From NCBI GenBank assembly GCA_021817985.1, contig JAKAFK010000023.1, positions 1-44,646 of the forward strand: a stretch of DNA of 44,646 nt, given 5' to 3'. The position numbers were made by a program, and so were the translations under genes. Shown piece after piece: positions 8,497 to 17,444 of the stretch (the stretch's first letter is position 1; each line of letters opens with the position of its first letter). The notes below the pieces were generated by a model, which had not been told where the DNA came from, searched no databases, and saw only the letters and a program-made list of their open reading frames with translations. Origin of the DNA: Pseudomonadota bacterium (lineage in GTDB: Bacteria; Pseudomonadota; Gammaproteobacteria; Burkholderiales; JAKAFK01).

Positions 8497-9057
8497 TCAA
8501 TGCGATACGCCCTCCCGTCTCAGAACCTTGACCAGGGTCTGCCACAAAATTCGCAAATCGAAGCCGAACGAACGCCGCTGCATGTATTCGACGTCGAGGG
8601 CCACCTTCTCCGGAATCGGCAGCTCGTCCCGCCCATTCACCTGGGCCCAGCCGGTCAACCCGGGCACCAACGCATCGACCCCGTATTGCGTACGAAGCGC
8701 GATCAGGTCGTCCTGGTTGAACAAGGCCGGACGGGGACCGACGAAGCTCATGTCGCCGACGAGAATGCTCCAGAGTTGAGGCAGCTCGTCCAGACTGGAC
8801 TTGCGTAAAAACCCCCCGATCGGCGTCAAGAATGCCGCAGGTCCGGTCAGCAGGTGGGTCGCCACGGCCGGCGTCCCGAGGCGCATGGTCCTGAACTTCG
8901 GCATCTTGAAAATCCTGTTGCCGCGGCCGACCCGGTCAGACCAATACAGGGCAGGTCCGGCAGAAGTCAACCGGACCAGCAATCCGACCACCAGAATAGG
9001 CGCCAGCAATATCAGCCCGGCCAACGAAGCCAAGCCAACGTCAAACAGTCGTTTCAT
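8497..9057 (-). CDS. Undecaprenyl-phosphate sugar-1-phosphate transferase (PglC/WcaJ-like)
   Basis: This 186-residue protein of the bacterial sugar transferase family (monotopic phosphoglycosyl transferase) starts glycan synthesis by moving sugar-1-phosphate from a UDP-sugar to undecaprenyl phosphate. The N-terminus has MKRLFDVGLA followed by one hydrophobic membrane-associated segment (about 8-30). KFRTMR is at about 54-59, the catalytic Asp-Glu dyad is in LDELPQLW at 89-96, and VGPRP is at 106-110. It is the short PglC-like form without the extra N-terminal membrane helices of WbaP. I set the start at ATG 9057. The frame is open further upstream but that part is Arg-rich and overlaps the flippase gene. 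A GTG at 9078 is an alternative. A run of nine T residues precedes the ATG. Its partner is probably the dehydratase product of the next gene. Confidence 0.9.
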   Translation of the reverse strand: MKRLFDVGLASLAGLILLAPILVVGLLVRLTSAGPALYWSDRVGRGNRIFKMPKFRTMRLGTPAVATHLLTGPAAFLTPIGGFLRKSSLDELPQLWSILVGDMSFVGPRPALFNQDDLIALRTQYGVDALVPGLTGWAQVNGRDELPIPEKVALDVEYMQRRSFGFDLRILWQTLVKVLRREGVSH

Positions 9058-9211
9058 GAAAAAAAAACCAAAGCCCACACGTCGTCGAGACTTGCCGGCG
9101 GCATGCGGCCCGGAGTCGCCCGCGTTCCCGGTAGGTCCGCCTGCAACGGTCCCCCTGCGGCAACGCCACGCAGGCCTGCGAGCCCCCGCGACGCATCGGC
9201 AGGGAATGCCA

Positions 9212-10729
9212 TCAAGCCACAGGGTGATCCACCATGCCCCGCTTACTTTCCATACTCCAGCCCGCGATGAGGGCTCTCCAGCTGCCAAACGCGAACAGGA
9301 GATAGATCACGCCGAAACCGATGGCTGTTGCCGCCAAGTGGTAATAGATGGTTCCGAACATCAATGCAAACAGGATCCAATTCGCAAAGATGTACAGGCT
9401 CTCCTTCACGGGCAGCTGCTTGAGGCGATTGATATAGGCCACGAGCACCGCCGTAGAGAACATCAGCGCAATCGTCATGGCCAAGGATATGCCGCTTACC
9501 CCCATCTGGCCGATGAACAACCGGCTAAACCAAACCGTAAGGACCAGACCGACCAGGGACGAGACCAGGATGATGCCCGCCCGCTGGTAGGCGGTAATAT
9601 ACTTCACCGCCACCAGGCTGCATGCGAAGAACGGCAACTGTGCGACACCGTACTGGATCGTCCTGATCAACTCTCTGACATCCTGGTTCGTCATGGCACT
9701 GTGCGCGACCATGTGATAGGTTATCGTGGCCGCCAGCAGCCGCAGGACCAAGGCCAGGGGGACGGTAATAAGCGTGGCCAGCAGCAGAAAGAACGAAAGA
9801 TCCGCCTGCGCCTTCAAATGGTACGATTTAGCGGCCAGATTCGAGAAATAGGGTAACAAGACGGTCGTCAATCCGATGCCTATCGTCCCGGTGAAGAACA
9901 TGATGACCTTTATCCCCATTCCGATTATGGCAACGCTGCCTGCCGAGTGGACTTGGCCTGCGATCGTGTTTGCCAGGGGCGCGAATAATGCCGTTGACAG
10001 TGCCGCCACGACCAAAACACCATACTGCCGGATGGGGAAAACGCTCCGCACGAGCTTGAAACTGGGCTTCAGCATCGGCAACAGGAGATTGCGGCCATGA
10101 AGCGCGATCGACACCAACATCAGATTGAGGACCTGCCCCAGCAACATCCCGTACACCGCGGCATAGATGCCGTGAGATGCGCCGAACGCAACGAGCATCA
10201 GCATCACCACGATTGGGACTGCAAGCTGCGCCAATGCGGGAAGAACCAGCCATCCTTCCGCATTAAGCACTGCGTTGGCCACGATGACGACGCCACCAAC
10301 GAGCATGATCACCAAGTAGATATCCATGACCCCGAGTATCGCCGTCAACTCTCCGGCCGGATAATGCAATCCCAGTACGGAGAACACGATGGGCGCACCC
10401 AGATGCAATAAGGCCGCAAGCAGCCCCATGAACACCACCTGGATGACGACGAGGGCGCCCATCAGTTTGGGCGAGGCCGACGGCTCCGCCATGCGAAGCT
10501 CCGAGTAAATGGGAATGAGGGCTGTTCCGACCGGCATGGAAAGAACCGAGACAAAAAACATGGGAACCATGGCGCCGAGGTAGAACGTGTCCATCTGATT
10601 CCCGGCACCGAATGTGCGGACCATAAAAAGGTCGCGCAACAGGAAGCCGAGGTACCCGAGGAGGCTCAGGAAGGAAACGGACAGCGCCGCACCGAGCAGC
10701 CTCTTCTTCGAGCTATCCTCCACCCTCAT
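9212..10729 (-). CDS. MurJ/MviN-like lipid-linked oligosaccharide flippase
   Basis: This 505-residue integral membrane protein has about 12-14 hydrophobic segments and belongs to the MOP superfamily, closest in look to MurJ/MviN. The N-terminal GYLGFLLRDLFMVRTFGAG followed by DTFYLGAMVPMFF matches the pattern of MurJ-like proteins. In glycan loci such proteins serve as Wzx-type flippases that move undecaprenyl-diphosphate-linked repeat units to the periplasm. It lies directly upstream of the initiating transferase in the operon. The start at ATG 10729 has no clear ribosome binding site. The 210 bp before it carry no convincing gene. A second, ABC-type exporter is encoded at 27122-28867. Confidence 0.85.
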   Translation of the reverse strand: MRVEDSSKKRLLGAALSVSFLSLLGYLGFLLRDLFMVRTFGAGNQMDTFYLGAMVPMFFVSVLSMPVGTALIPIYSELRMAEPSASPKLMGALVVIQVVFMGLLAALLHLGAPIVFSVLGLHYPAGELTAILGVMDIYLVIMLVGGVVIVANAVLNAEGWLVLPALAQLAVPIVVMLMLVAFGASHGIYAAVYGMLLGQVLNLMLVSIALHGRNLLLPMLKPSFKLVRSVFPIRQYGVLVVAALSTALFAPLANTIAGQVHSAGSVAIIGMGIKVIMFFTGTIGIGLTTVLLPYFSNLAAKSYHLKAQADLSFFLLLATLITVPLALVLRLLAATITYHMVAHSAMTNQDVRELIRTIQYGVAQLPFFACSLVAVKYITAYQRAGIILVSSLVGLVLTVWFSRLFIGQMGVSGISLAMTIALMFSTAVLVAYINRLKQLPVKESLYIFANWILFALMFGTIYYHLAATAIGFGVIYLLFAFGSWRALIAGWSMESKRGMVDHPVA

Positions 10730-10939
10730 GGCTGGCCCGCCAAATAAGACATAAATCCCATTGTAGATCTTCTAGCGTTTTCTTTTGGGTAAGCCAAGTC
10801 ACCCCCGCGAAGGGATGCTAATCGCGCTGGTGGCTCACCATAGGTCGATTGTTGCGTCTGATGCATCTCGCGGTGCCGGTTGTCGATCTTCCCGACGAGA
10901 TCCCCGGAGAATACGCTCGCCGGCAATTCCGCCGCGGCG

Positions 10940-12358
10940 TTAGGGTTTCCCTGTGCCGATTTTGGCCGGCGCCGGTTCTACCAAATCTCCCTCGCGCGCG
11001 TAACCGAAATGGCTCGTTGCCAAGCCGCCGTCTCGGCTACGATGGCCCAGGAACCACTCGATCCATCCGCCTGCCGCAATACTCATCAACAAAAACTCGT
11101 ACGCATAGCGATAACGGTACAGCGAGCCAATGTTCGGCGTCACGAAGCTGAACACGACGATGAAAAATACTGCGAACAATGCGGTCACGGTCAGTCGGGG
11201 TGAACGACAGCGGTAGAAGGCCAAGAAGATCCCCGGCACGAGAAGATACCAACACATGGTTTCTGCCACCGCGAGCAGCCACGTCACACCTGCCTTTCGC
11301 ATCCAGGTGTCCGGGAACGGCGCAAACAATCCGACTTGAAGCGCTCGCGGCAAATACTCGAGCAATTGGCCAGCGGACTGGGGCGCGGCACCGGCATCGA
11401 TCAACGATCCAGCGCCCACTTTCTGGTTGTAGCTGATCAAACCCGCACGTGTCCTGGCAGCAAGCTCCAGGTTACGATCAACGGAACGCGGCAACCAGGG
11501 CACAGCCTTCCACTCCCAGGATTTATTTGTGGCAGTGCTGATCTTTTTGCCAATAGTGCTTGCCGCATAGACTTTTCCATTCTCGGCTGCGGGCACATAG
11601 GGTTTGACCGCGGTTGCCACCAACGCCATGAACACGCCGGCCAGCATATAAAACGACCAGACCCGGAGCGGTTGCCAACGCTTCATCCAGATCCCTTGCG
11701 CCGCCAGCAAGAGCAGCACCAACGCGATACTGACCAATAAGAGCTTCAAGTAATATGGCTTGACAAACGTAATCAGAAAAACGCCCAGCGCCATCCAAAC
11801 GAACGCCCGCAGCAGATCCTTGCGTTCGCCGACCTCGCGCAACGTCAGTGTATGCGCATACCCAATCATCAAGATGCCTGCAATAGCATAGGTGTCCTTG
11901 AGCGGCTGGCTATACCAGCTCAGCGCCGAAGGGAAAAACACAAACAGGGCAGCGACCAGCAGTCCCGACAAATTTCCGGTTCGGCCCGGCCAGAGCTCCC
12001 GCCCGATCATGAACAGCAGGGCGGCACTCGTCGCATGCAGGAAGGCGTTGACGGGTATGACGAGCGCCGGGTGGGGCGAAAACAGCGCATAAAGCGCCGA
12101 CAGGACCCCGACATTGCCTGTCGTTTCGGTCAGACGTGACCAGGGTGCCCACGCCGACCACCCATGGAGACGGATATTTTCCGCGACCCTGACCGCCGAC
12201 TGATGATAGAAATAGGCATCGTTCTTGAGCAGGCCATGTCCCGCATTCAAAGCCGGCAACAAAGGCAGAACGGCCCTCTGGAAAATCAAAGACACTGCCG
12301 CCGTATAGCAGAAGGCAAACAGCCAGATGGTCCGGGCGCGGAATAGATGTCTAGGCAT
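10940..12358 (-). CDS. Polytopic membrane protein, possible GT-C glycosyltransferase or polymerase
   Basis: This 472-residue protein has about 10-12 predicted membrane segments. After the first segment comes a loop with LKNDAYFYH (residues 44-52), which resembles the acidic motif in the first outer loop of GT-C glycosyltransferases that use polyprenyl-phosphate sugars. A long loop between about residues 255 and 330 is hydrophilic, as in GT-C and Wzy proteins. No family can be named with certainty. Since no other clear Wzy is seen in this operon, it could instead be the repeat-unit polymerase. It is followed after 210 bp by the flippase gene and preceded after 49 bp by a GT4 gene. ATG 12358 has AAGAA upstream. 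Confidence 0.6.
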   Translation of the reverse strand: MPRHLFRARTIWLFAFCYTAAVSLIFQRAVLPLLPALNAGHGLLKNDAYFYHQSAVRVAENIRLHGWSAWAPWSRLTETTGNVGVLSALYALFSPHPALVIPVNAFLHATSAALLFMIGRELWPGRTGNLSGLLVAALFVFFPSALSWYSQPLKDTYAIAGILMIGYAHTLTLREVGERKDLLRAFVWMALGVFLITFVKPYYLKLLLVSIALVLLLLAAQGIWMKRWQPLRVWSFYMLAGVFMALVATAVKPYVPAAENGKVYAASTIGKKISTATNKSWEWKAVPWLPRSVDRNLELAARTRAGLISYNQKVGAGSLIDAGAAPQSAGQLLEYLPRALQVGLFAPFPDTWMRKAGVTWLLAVAETMCWYLLVPGIFLAFYRCRSPRLTVTALFAVFFIVVFSFVTPNIGSLYRYRYAYEFLLMSIAAGGWIEWFLGHRSRDGGLATSHFGYAREGDLVEPAPAKIGTGKP

Positions 12359-12407
12359 AATTGGAATTCTTCGTTAGATCCATGCCAACCCCTCCGAAGG
12401 CACGCGC

Positions 12408-13550
12408 TTACGGAAGGCTCCACAGCGTCTGGTATTCGTCCAGAACGCCTGCATTCACCTTGCGTGAATCGAACAGGTCGACTGCCCGGATCCGCGCGTT
12501 CTGGCCCATACGCCTTCGCTTTTCGTCGTCTCCCAGCAGGTCAGTCAACGCCACCGTGAGTGCATGGACGTCTTTGGGCGGGACGAGAAGCCCTGTTTCC
12601 CCAGCCACGATCGTATCCCTCAGGCCGACAATATCGGTACCGACGGTCGGCACACCCATTGCGGCCGCTTCCACGACCACATTGCCGAATCCCTCCCGAT
12701 AGCTCGGCAAGCAGAACACGTCGGTGATGGCCAGCCAGCGCTCCGGATCCGGCTGGTATCCAAACACATGCACATTGGGCAACCCAGCCAGGGCGTGGCT
12801 GATCCGTTCACCAGGAGCACTCTCTTCAGGGCCAACCAGCAGCAGGGAGCAGGGCACCCCTTTGCCCACCAGTGCCCGGAACGACTCGATGAGCTCGTAT
12901 ATCCCCTTGTCCCGGGTAATCCTGCCGATGAAGGTAACGATCTTATGCCCTGCCGGGATATTCAATTCGCGCAGGAGGGCCTCGTTCATGCGCTCCCGAC
13001 CGCCAGGCGAAAATCTCGCCAGGTCCACCCCGGCCAGGGAACCTGCGCCGACGACGTTGATTTTCTCCTTCGCCGCGACCGCCTGCTCGACGATGAATTC
13101 TCGCTGAGACAAGGCATCCGCATAACACCGCGTGTCCAAGCGCGCAGTCAGCCTGTCGCCCGCCTTCGCCAGCGCGCGCACGATCCCGTGCAGTTCAACC
13201 CAGGCCTGTCCGGTAAAGGTATGCAGCCGCACGGGAACCCGTGCCAGATAGCCCGCTATCGCACAAAGCATGCCCGCCTTCGGGGTACCGGAATGCACGA
13301 TATCGAAACGCTCGCGCCTGAACAGCCAATACAGCTGCCACAACGCCTTGAGGTCCTGCCTGGGCGATATTTTCCGGGGAATCTCGATCTGCACAAACCG
13401 GATGCCGGGCATTTCCTTCAGCCAAGGCACCTCCCGCCCGCCACTCGAGACCAGCACCACCTCGTGGCCGGCGCCGACTGTCGCCGCGATCTGCCCACGC
13501 AGGTGGTTGTACAAGAAAAAAGGCACCGTCGCCACTCGAGCAATTTTCAT
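12408..13550 (-). CDS. Glycosyltransferase family 4
   Basis: This 380-residue GT-B enzyme resembles the WbpH/PglA-type retaining glycosyltransferases of O-antigen operons. The N-terminus has VPFFLYNHLRGQI and GHEVVLVSSGG. HSGTPKAGMLCAIAG is a common signature of this subgroup, where the acceptor is an undecaprenyl-diphosphate sugar. FIGRITRDKGIYELIESF and SYREGFGNVVVEAAAMGVP carry the donor-binding E-x7-E pair at about residues 290-308. PglA-like enzymes add the second sugar after the PglC reaction, which would fit here, but this is inference. A 7-bp gap separates it from the GT2 gene upstream. Confidence 0.88.
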   Translation of the reverse strand: MKIARVATVPFFLYNHLRGQIAATVGAGHEVVLVSSGGREVPWLKEMPGIRFVQIEIPRKISPRQDLKALWQLYWLFRRERFDIVHSGTPKAGMLCAIAGYLARVPVRLHTFTGQAWVELHGIVRALAKAGDRLTARLDTRCYADALSQREFIVEQAVAAKEKINVVGAGSLAGVDLARFSPGGRERMNEALLRELNIPAGHKIVTFIGRITRDKGIYELIESFRALVGKGVPCSLLLVGPEESAPGERISHALAGLPNVHVFGYQPDPERWLAITDVFCLPSYREGFGNVVVEAAAMGVPTVGTDIVGLRDTIVAGETGLLVPPKDVHALTVALTDLLGDDEKRRRMGQNARIRAVDLFDSRKVNAGVLDEYQTLWSLP

Positions 13551-13557
13551 TCTCAGC

Positions 13558-14379
13558 TCAACGCGAGGCCACTCTTCGCAGGCCGCTCCACAAGAGTCGC
13601 CGCACGTACTTCAGCAGGGAAAGGAGCGCGAGGGGAAAGTAGAGCGCCTGCGGAATCAACTTGGCCCGAGATATCCTTCTATAGGTGTCCAATTCGCCCT
13701 GCTCGGCCAGCCACAGCACTCCGCTCAAGCCGCCCACGCCGTACAATGGCTTGTAGCAGTGGGCGAGCACGGCTTCGATTCTCCAGGCCGCATGGCCGGA
13801 GAGCACGATTTGCAGCCAGAGCAGATAATCCTCGGCATGCCGCTTGTCCGGTTCAAAGCGGTGCTTCAGGTCCCGGCGCACCATGACCGAAATCGTGGAA
13901 AACTGGCATGACCACAGCCACGCCAGGCGGCTCGGTCGGCTCACCGGCGTCGCCGCATCCACACCGTCAGCGCCATGTTCCGATGAAACGACATCGATCA
14001 AGTGGCCGCTGATCATCGCCTCCGGGTGCTCGGCCATCCATCGATATTGAATGGCCACCTTCGCCGGATGCCAGCTGTCGTCTGCGTCGAGAAAGGCGAC
14101 ATACGGCTGACCCGCCTCATTCCACCCCGCATTGCGAGCGACGGCCGGGCCGCCGTTTTGTGCCAGCTCGAGCACCTTGATGTCATGCGTCGGATAGCGG
14201 TGCCGCAGGTCATGCAAGGCGGCCAGCGTCTTGCCGCCGTCCGCACTACAATCTTCAACCAGGATAACCTCTTCCGGCGGCAAGGTCTGCTCGACCACCG
14301 AACGCACCGCACGGGCAACCGTATCCCCGCAACGATAGCAGGGAATAATAACACTGATCGGCGCGCGCTGCCTCATCAT
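13558..14379 (-). CDS. Glycosyltransferase family 2
   Basis: This 273-residue GT-A inverting glycosyltransferase has the N-terminal nucleotide-binding strand ISVIIPCYRCGDTVARAV, an EDCSADG motif, NGGPAVARNAGW, and the metal-binding AFLDADDSWHP at about residues 88-98. The C-terminal region (MVRRDLKHRFEPDKRHAEDY) carries the usual ED motif. I set the start at ATG 14379, which overlaps the upstream TGA (ATGATGA arrangement, two adjacent ATG codons). The longer open frame to 14514 lies inside the deacetylase gene and is not family-like. The C-terminus has a hydrophobic stretch that may contact the membrane. The donor is unknown. Confidence 0.87.
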   Translation of the reverse strand: MMRQRAPISVIIPCYRCGDTVARAVRSVVEQTLPPEEVILVEDCSADGGKTLAALHDLRHRYPTHDIKVLELAQNGGPAVARNAGWNEAGQPYVAFLDADDSWHPAKVAIQYRWMAEHPEAMISGHLIDVVSSEHGADGVDAATPVSRPSRLAWLWSCQFSTISVMVRRDLKHRFEPDKRHAEDYLLWLQIVLSGHAAWRIEAVLAHCYKPLYGVGGLSGVLWLAEQGELDTYRRISRAKLIPQALYFPLALLSLLKYVRRLLWSGLRRVASR

Positions 14380-15182
14380 GTCATACCGGTAATCTTGGGC
14401 GTGGAGATCCCAAGCTCTGGATCGTGGTTCTTTCTCCTGTACCAATCCCAATCGCCATGGAGCTTTTGCCGAAACACCCGTACCGAGTCGATCCCCAGGA
14501 TGTCGGTCCGGCACAACAGCAAGGGATCGCGCCCGGGCGCATTGATATCGAAACGGCTACACGCTGCCAGCGTATACCCGGAAGACGCCACGGCGTCACG
14601 CACGCGTCGGTTCACCGCGCCATGCGGGTACGACATGACGGTCACCGGCTTGCCCAGCAGGTCCTCCAGGTAACCCCGGCTGGCTACGAGTTCATGGCGC
14701 AGCGCTTCATCGCCGCACTGGGTCAATGGCACATGGGTCGCCCCATGAGCCCCCAGGGTCACGCCGGGCAAGGCGCCCAGCTCGCGCACTTCTTCGGGAG
14801 AGAGGTAATTCGCGTCGCGATTGCGAACGAACTCGGTCGAGATGAAGACCGTGAAAGGAATACCATGGTCCAGCAAGAGGGGGGCGGCCACATGCAGATT
14901 ATCCTTGTAGCCATCGTCGAACGTGATCGCGATTCGCAGCCCCTCGCCGACCAAACCTTCCCGCAGCCCCGTCAATCGCATCCCAGGATAAGCCACAAGG
15001 GCCGCCACATGCGCCCTGAACAAGGTCGGGGCGATGGTATAGATGCCGAGGTGATCCTCACTGATCCGGGACCCTACCGCATGATACATAAGGACGCGGA
15101 ATCCCGGTGCCGCCGTGCTTGCATGGCGGACGAGCGCATGCATCTCGGAGACGCCGCGGGCGATGGCCCTGCGCCAGTTCAC
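14376..15182 (-). CDS. Polysaccharide deacetylase (NodB domain) family protein
   Basis: This carbohydrate esterase 4 family protein is about 268 residues long and contains VLMYHAVG, then ITFDDGYKDN (metal and catalytic Asp), GAHGATHVPLT (the HxxxH metal motif) and SYPHGAVN. These are all in family order, so the active site appears intact. No signal peptide is evident. The start is probably GTG 15182, which forms a 4-bp GTGA overlap with the stop of the FemAB-like gene. Alternatives are ATG 15143 and ATG 15254, the latter deep in the upstream gene. It may deacetylate a sugar of the repeat unit or of the lipid-linked intermediate. It is one of two NodB proteins in the window. Confidence 0.83.
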   Translation of the reverse strand: MNWRRAIARGVSEMHALVRHASTAAPGFRVLMYHAVGSRISEDHLGIYTIAPTLFRAHVAALVAYPGMRLTGLREGLVGEGLRIAITFDDGYKDNLHVAAPLLLDHGIPFTVFISTEFVRNRDANYLSPEEVRELGALPGVTLGAHGATHVPLTQCGDEALRHELVASRGYLEDLLGKPVTVMSYPHGAVNRRVRDAVASSGYTLAACSRFDINAPGRDPLLLCRTDILGIDSVRVFRQKLHGDWDWYRRKNHDPELGISTPKITGMT

Positions 15183-16219
15183 AGCCGGCCGCCCCGCTTC
15201 CAAAGCGCGAAATTGATGGCCCAGCGCAGTTTCTCCGACGATGCGCATTCCCACTCCCCGAGATATTCCACCAACTGGGCGCCGAACCCACGCTTGAAAT
15301 GGTTCACGCCGGATGCCGCAGACGTCTTGGGATCCAGTCCTGCGAAATCCAGCCGCGTCATGCCCCGCTCCTTCAGCACTCGGAACAATTCATGCACCAT
15401 CGCGTAGGCTGCACTCAGCTCCCGCCCCTTGGCTCCCGTCGCCGCCGAAGCATAAAACCCCCGGTTGCCGAAGCGCTGCACGAGACACGACGTCACCGGC
15501 ACGCCAGCATGATAGCCGTTCAGGATCAGTGCCTGACTCCCCAGTGCGGAAAATATCTTGCGCGTTTCGTCGAGGCCGACCCGAATCGACTCCATGCCCT
15601 TTTCGCGCGTCATCTCCTCGTGCAGCATGGCGAAATCACGCCGAAGTTCATCATCGCCGCCCAGCTTCCAGGTCAGCCCCTGGCCTTGCGCCTGACGCAC
15701 ATAATAGCGGTGCTTGGCCGTCATCCCCTTCTCGAACGCCTCCACGCTCTGGGTCAGGTCGATGAACTGGGAAAAGCCGCTATTCACCTTGAAGAACGGG
15801 CGATGGAATTGGCCGCTGAAGAGATACGCCAGCTCTGGTTCGTTTGGGCTGTGACTGTGCACGCGCAGCCACAGCCTCCGTTGGCTTTCCAGCAGCCCCG
15901 CACGAAGGGTATTGAGGGCCTTGCCTGCCTGCTTGGGGGACCACCCTTTGAATTTCAGCACCGGGCCACCGGCCGCCCACCCCGCGCGAATGCCAAACGG
16001 CAGGCTCTTCAGCAACACTTGAGCCATCATGACCGTCCGTCCGGAGGTGTCGTACACCGTGCACCGCAAAGGCTGCCATCCATGATTCCGCTTGTACTCC
16101 CCCCACTGCCAGGACTGGAAAATCGTCGCGTCATCCGCGCCCGTCAACCGGTCGTCCCACCGGTCCTGCACCAGTCCTGCCGGATTAATTTCATAAGTGA
16201 ATTCGCTGTTCTTTTCCAT
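15179..16219 (-). CDS. FemAB/GNAT-like acyltransferase
   Basis: This 346-residue protein has the double-GNAT look of the FemAB-like family (peptidoglycan bridge enzymes and related N-acyltransferases). Seen features are the N-terminal FQSWQWGEYKRNHGW, then PFGIRAGWAAGGPVLKF, a central MTAKHRYYVRQA with basic residues, and a C-terminal GNAT-like GYHAGVPVTSCLVQRFG followed by YAMVHELFRVLKERGMTRLDFAG. Members transfer aminoacyl or acyl groups to amino groups. In glycan operons they may acylate an amino sugar, which would fit the aminotransferases next to it, but no substrate can be read. ATG 16219 is preceded by GAAG. A 169-bp gap lies upstream. Confidence 0.75.
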   Translation of the reverse strand: MEKNSEFTYEINPAGLVQDRWDDRLTGADDATIFQSWQWGEYKRNHGWQPLRCTVYDTSGRTVMMAQVLLKSLPFGIRAGWAAGGPVLKFKGWSPKQAGKALNTLRAGLLESQRRLWLRVHSHSPNEPELAYLFSGQFHRPFFKVNSGFSQFIDLTQSVEAFEKGMTAKHRYYVRQAQGQGLTWKLGGDDELRRDFAMLHEEMTREKGMESIRVGLDETRKIFSALGSQALILNGYHAGVPVTSCLVQRFGNRGFYASAATGAKGRELSAAYAMVHELFRVLKERGMTRLDFAGLDPKTSAASGVNHFKRGFGAQLVEYLGEWECASSEKLRWAINFALWKRGGRL

Positions 16220-16362
16220 GAAAATCTTCAGGCTGAGGCACTAGCAACTTGCCGGACTATGGCAGACGGAGGGGAAATTCTCTTCCCAGAAAATTCGAAA
16301 GGAGGGCATTGCTGGCGTCTTTCTTTTTCCCGAATGCGCCGTCGATTCCACCCCGGCGAAGT

Positions 16363-16368
16363 AGTATA
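16363..16368 (-). promoter_or_regulatory. Possible -10 element upstream of the FemAB-like gene
   Basis: The 169-bp gap between the DegT-like gene and the FemAB-like gene contains TATACT on the - strand, about 144 bases before the start codon at 16219. The hexamer 17 bp upstream (TAATGT) is a poor -35. It may allow separate expression of the downstream operon half. Low confidence. Confidence 0.2.
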
Positions 16369-16388
16369 GCTGCACGGAGCGAGAGACA

Positions 16389-17444
16389 TTACCAAAGAAA
16401 GTTGACCAAGTGGACCGATTTGTAAGCTTCGCTTGCATTGCCGTCTATTTCGGTCGGCAATTCAGGCCACGGATGAAAGTCGATGTAGCAGCGCTCAAGC
16501 GTCTTCCTGATTGCGGGCACCGTATCCCCGGCGGCCCTAAACGGGAAGCCGTACGGAACAACGTGCTCAGGGAGGTCGGGGAAGAGCGGCGTTCCTCCCA
16601 TTTGCTCCACAGCGTCCTTGATCGCCAAGAAAAGCGTCCTTCTTCTCGCTGCCTCGCAGCGATCATCCAGCGATTCGAGCGCACGCAGGAACCTTGAATC
16701 CGGCTCGGGCGACCCCGGGAGCACGCGCTCCGCCTCCGCCCCCGATTTCACGAATTCCGCTCCGGTGCGCACGACCCTGATTTTTCTGTCAAACCGGACA
16801 AGGCCATAGAGCAGCCCGGTCATGCCGAATCGGGGCAGCCGCCTGAGCAATTTCTTCAGCTTGAACATCGAGGGAACGGGATAGTCGACGAAGGGGATCT
16901 GGCACGGGATCTCGCCCAATTTCTCGGGATTGTTGATCAGCATCCCGCTCCCATTGATCAGGGGGACCGATTTCCTGAAACTGAAGAGCCCGATGTCCCC
17001 TCGGGTGCCCAGAAGCCTCCCTTCCTGATCACGGCTCAGGAACCCGTGCGCATTGTCCTCGACCAGAACGGCGCCGGTCCTCTCGCAATACGCCTGGAAG
17101 ACGGAAAGATCCTGAGGAAACCCGAAGTAATTGACGGCGACGATCGCCTTCGCCTGCGGCAACGCCTCCTCGGCAACGGAACACTCCAGCGCCTCGCCGA
17201 CAGGATAATAGCTAACCTTCGCACCAAGCGCATGGATGGCCGAAAGGGTATCCCGACAAATGTATTCGGGCAGAAGGACCGTGTCGTTCTTTCCGACGCC
17301 CGAGAGAGAAAGTGCGGCAAAAAGCGCTTGGCGACCGTAACTGAAGAAGCGAAATGCCCCTTCCGGAAGCGGAGGGAGGCGATTCTCGATCGGCGGACAT
17401 CCGGAATAGAGGGCCTCCGCGAGCCTTTTCAGCCGATTATCCAT
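16389..17444 (-). CDS. DegT/DnrJ/EryC1-like PLP enzyme, divergent
   Basis: This 351-residue protein has the fold-type I PLP enzyme layout of the DegT family. Visible features are FFSYGRQALFAALSLSGVG with VLLPEYICRDTLSAI, the cofactor region VLVEDNAHGFLS (Asp that contacts the PLP ring), and FSFRKSVPLINGSG at about residues 151-164, whose Lys should carry PLP. The Lys context (RKS, then PLINGSG) differs from the usual (N/S)xKxxTxGEGG, so it may not be a standard nucleotide-sugar C-4 aminotransferase. It overlaps the preceding GT2 by 8 bp. It probably acts on a sugar intermediate made by the CDP-sugar genes upstream in the operon, which is inference. Confidence 0.78.
   Translation of the reverse strand: MDNRLKRLAEALYSGCPPIENRLPPLPEGAFRFFSYGRQALFAALSLSGVGKNDTVLLPEYICRDTLSAIHALGAKVSYYPVGEALECSVAEEALPQAKAIVAVNYFGFPQDLSVFQAYCERTGAVLVEDNAHGFLSRDQEGRLLGTRGDIGLFSFRKSVPLINGSGMLINNPEKLGEIPCQIPFVDYPVPSMFKLKKLLRRLPRFGMTGLLYGLVRFDRKIRVVRTGAEFVKSGAEAERVLPGSPEPDSRFLRALESLDDRCEAARRRTLFLAIKDAVEQMGGTPLFPDLPEHVVPYGFPFRAAGDTVPAIRKTLERCYIDFHPWPELPTEIDGNASEAYKSVHLVNFLW

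Noticed and set aside
9058-9288. N-terminal extension of the sugar-1-phosphate transferase to 9288
   Set aside because: The added 77 residues are Arg/Gly-rich, overlap the end of the flippase gene and do not look like the family. The PglC-like start MKRLFDV is at 9057.
10726-10926. 66-residue - strand frame before the flippase, ATGA-overlapping it
   Set aside because: No family look, and composition like random sequence. The overlap could be chance. Kept only as intergenic.
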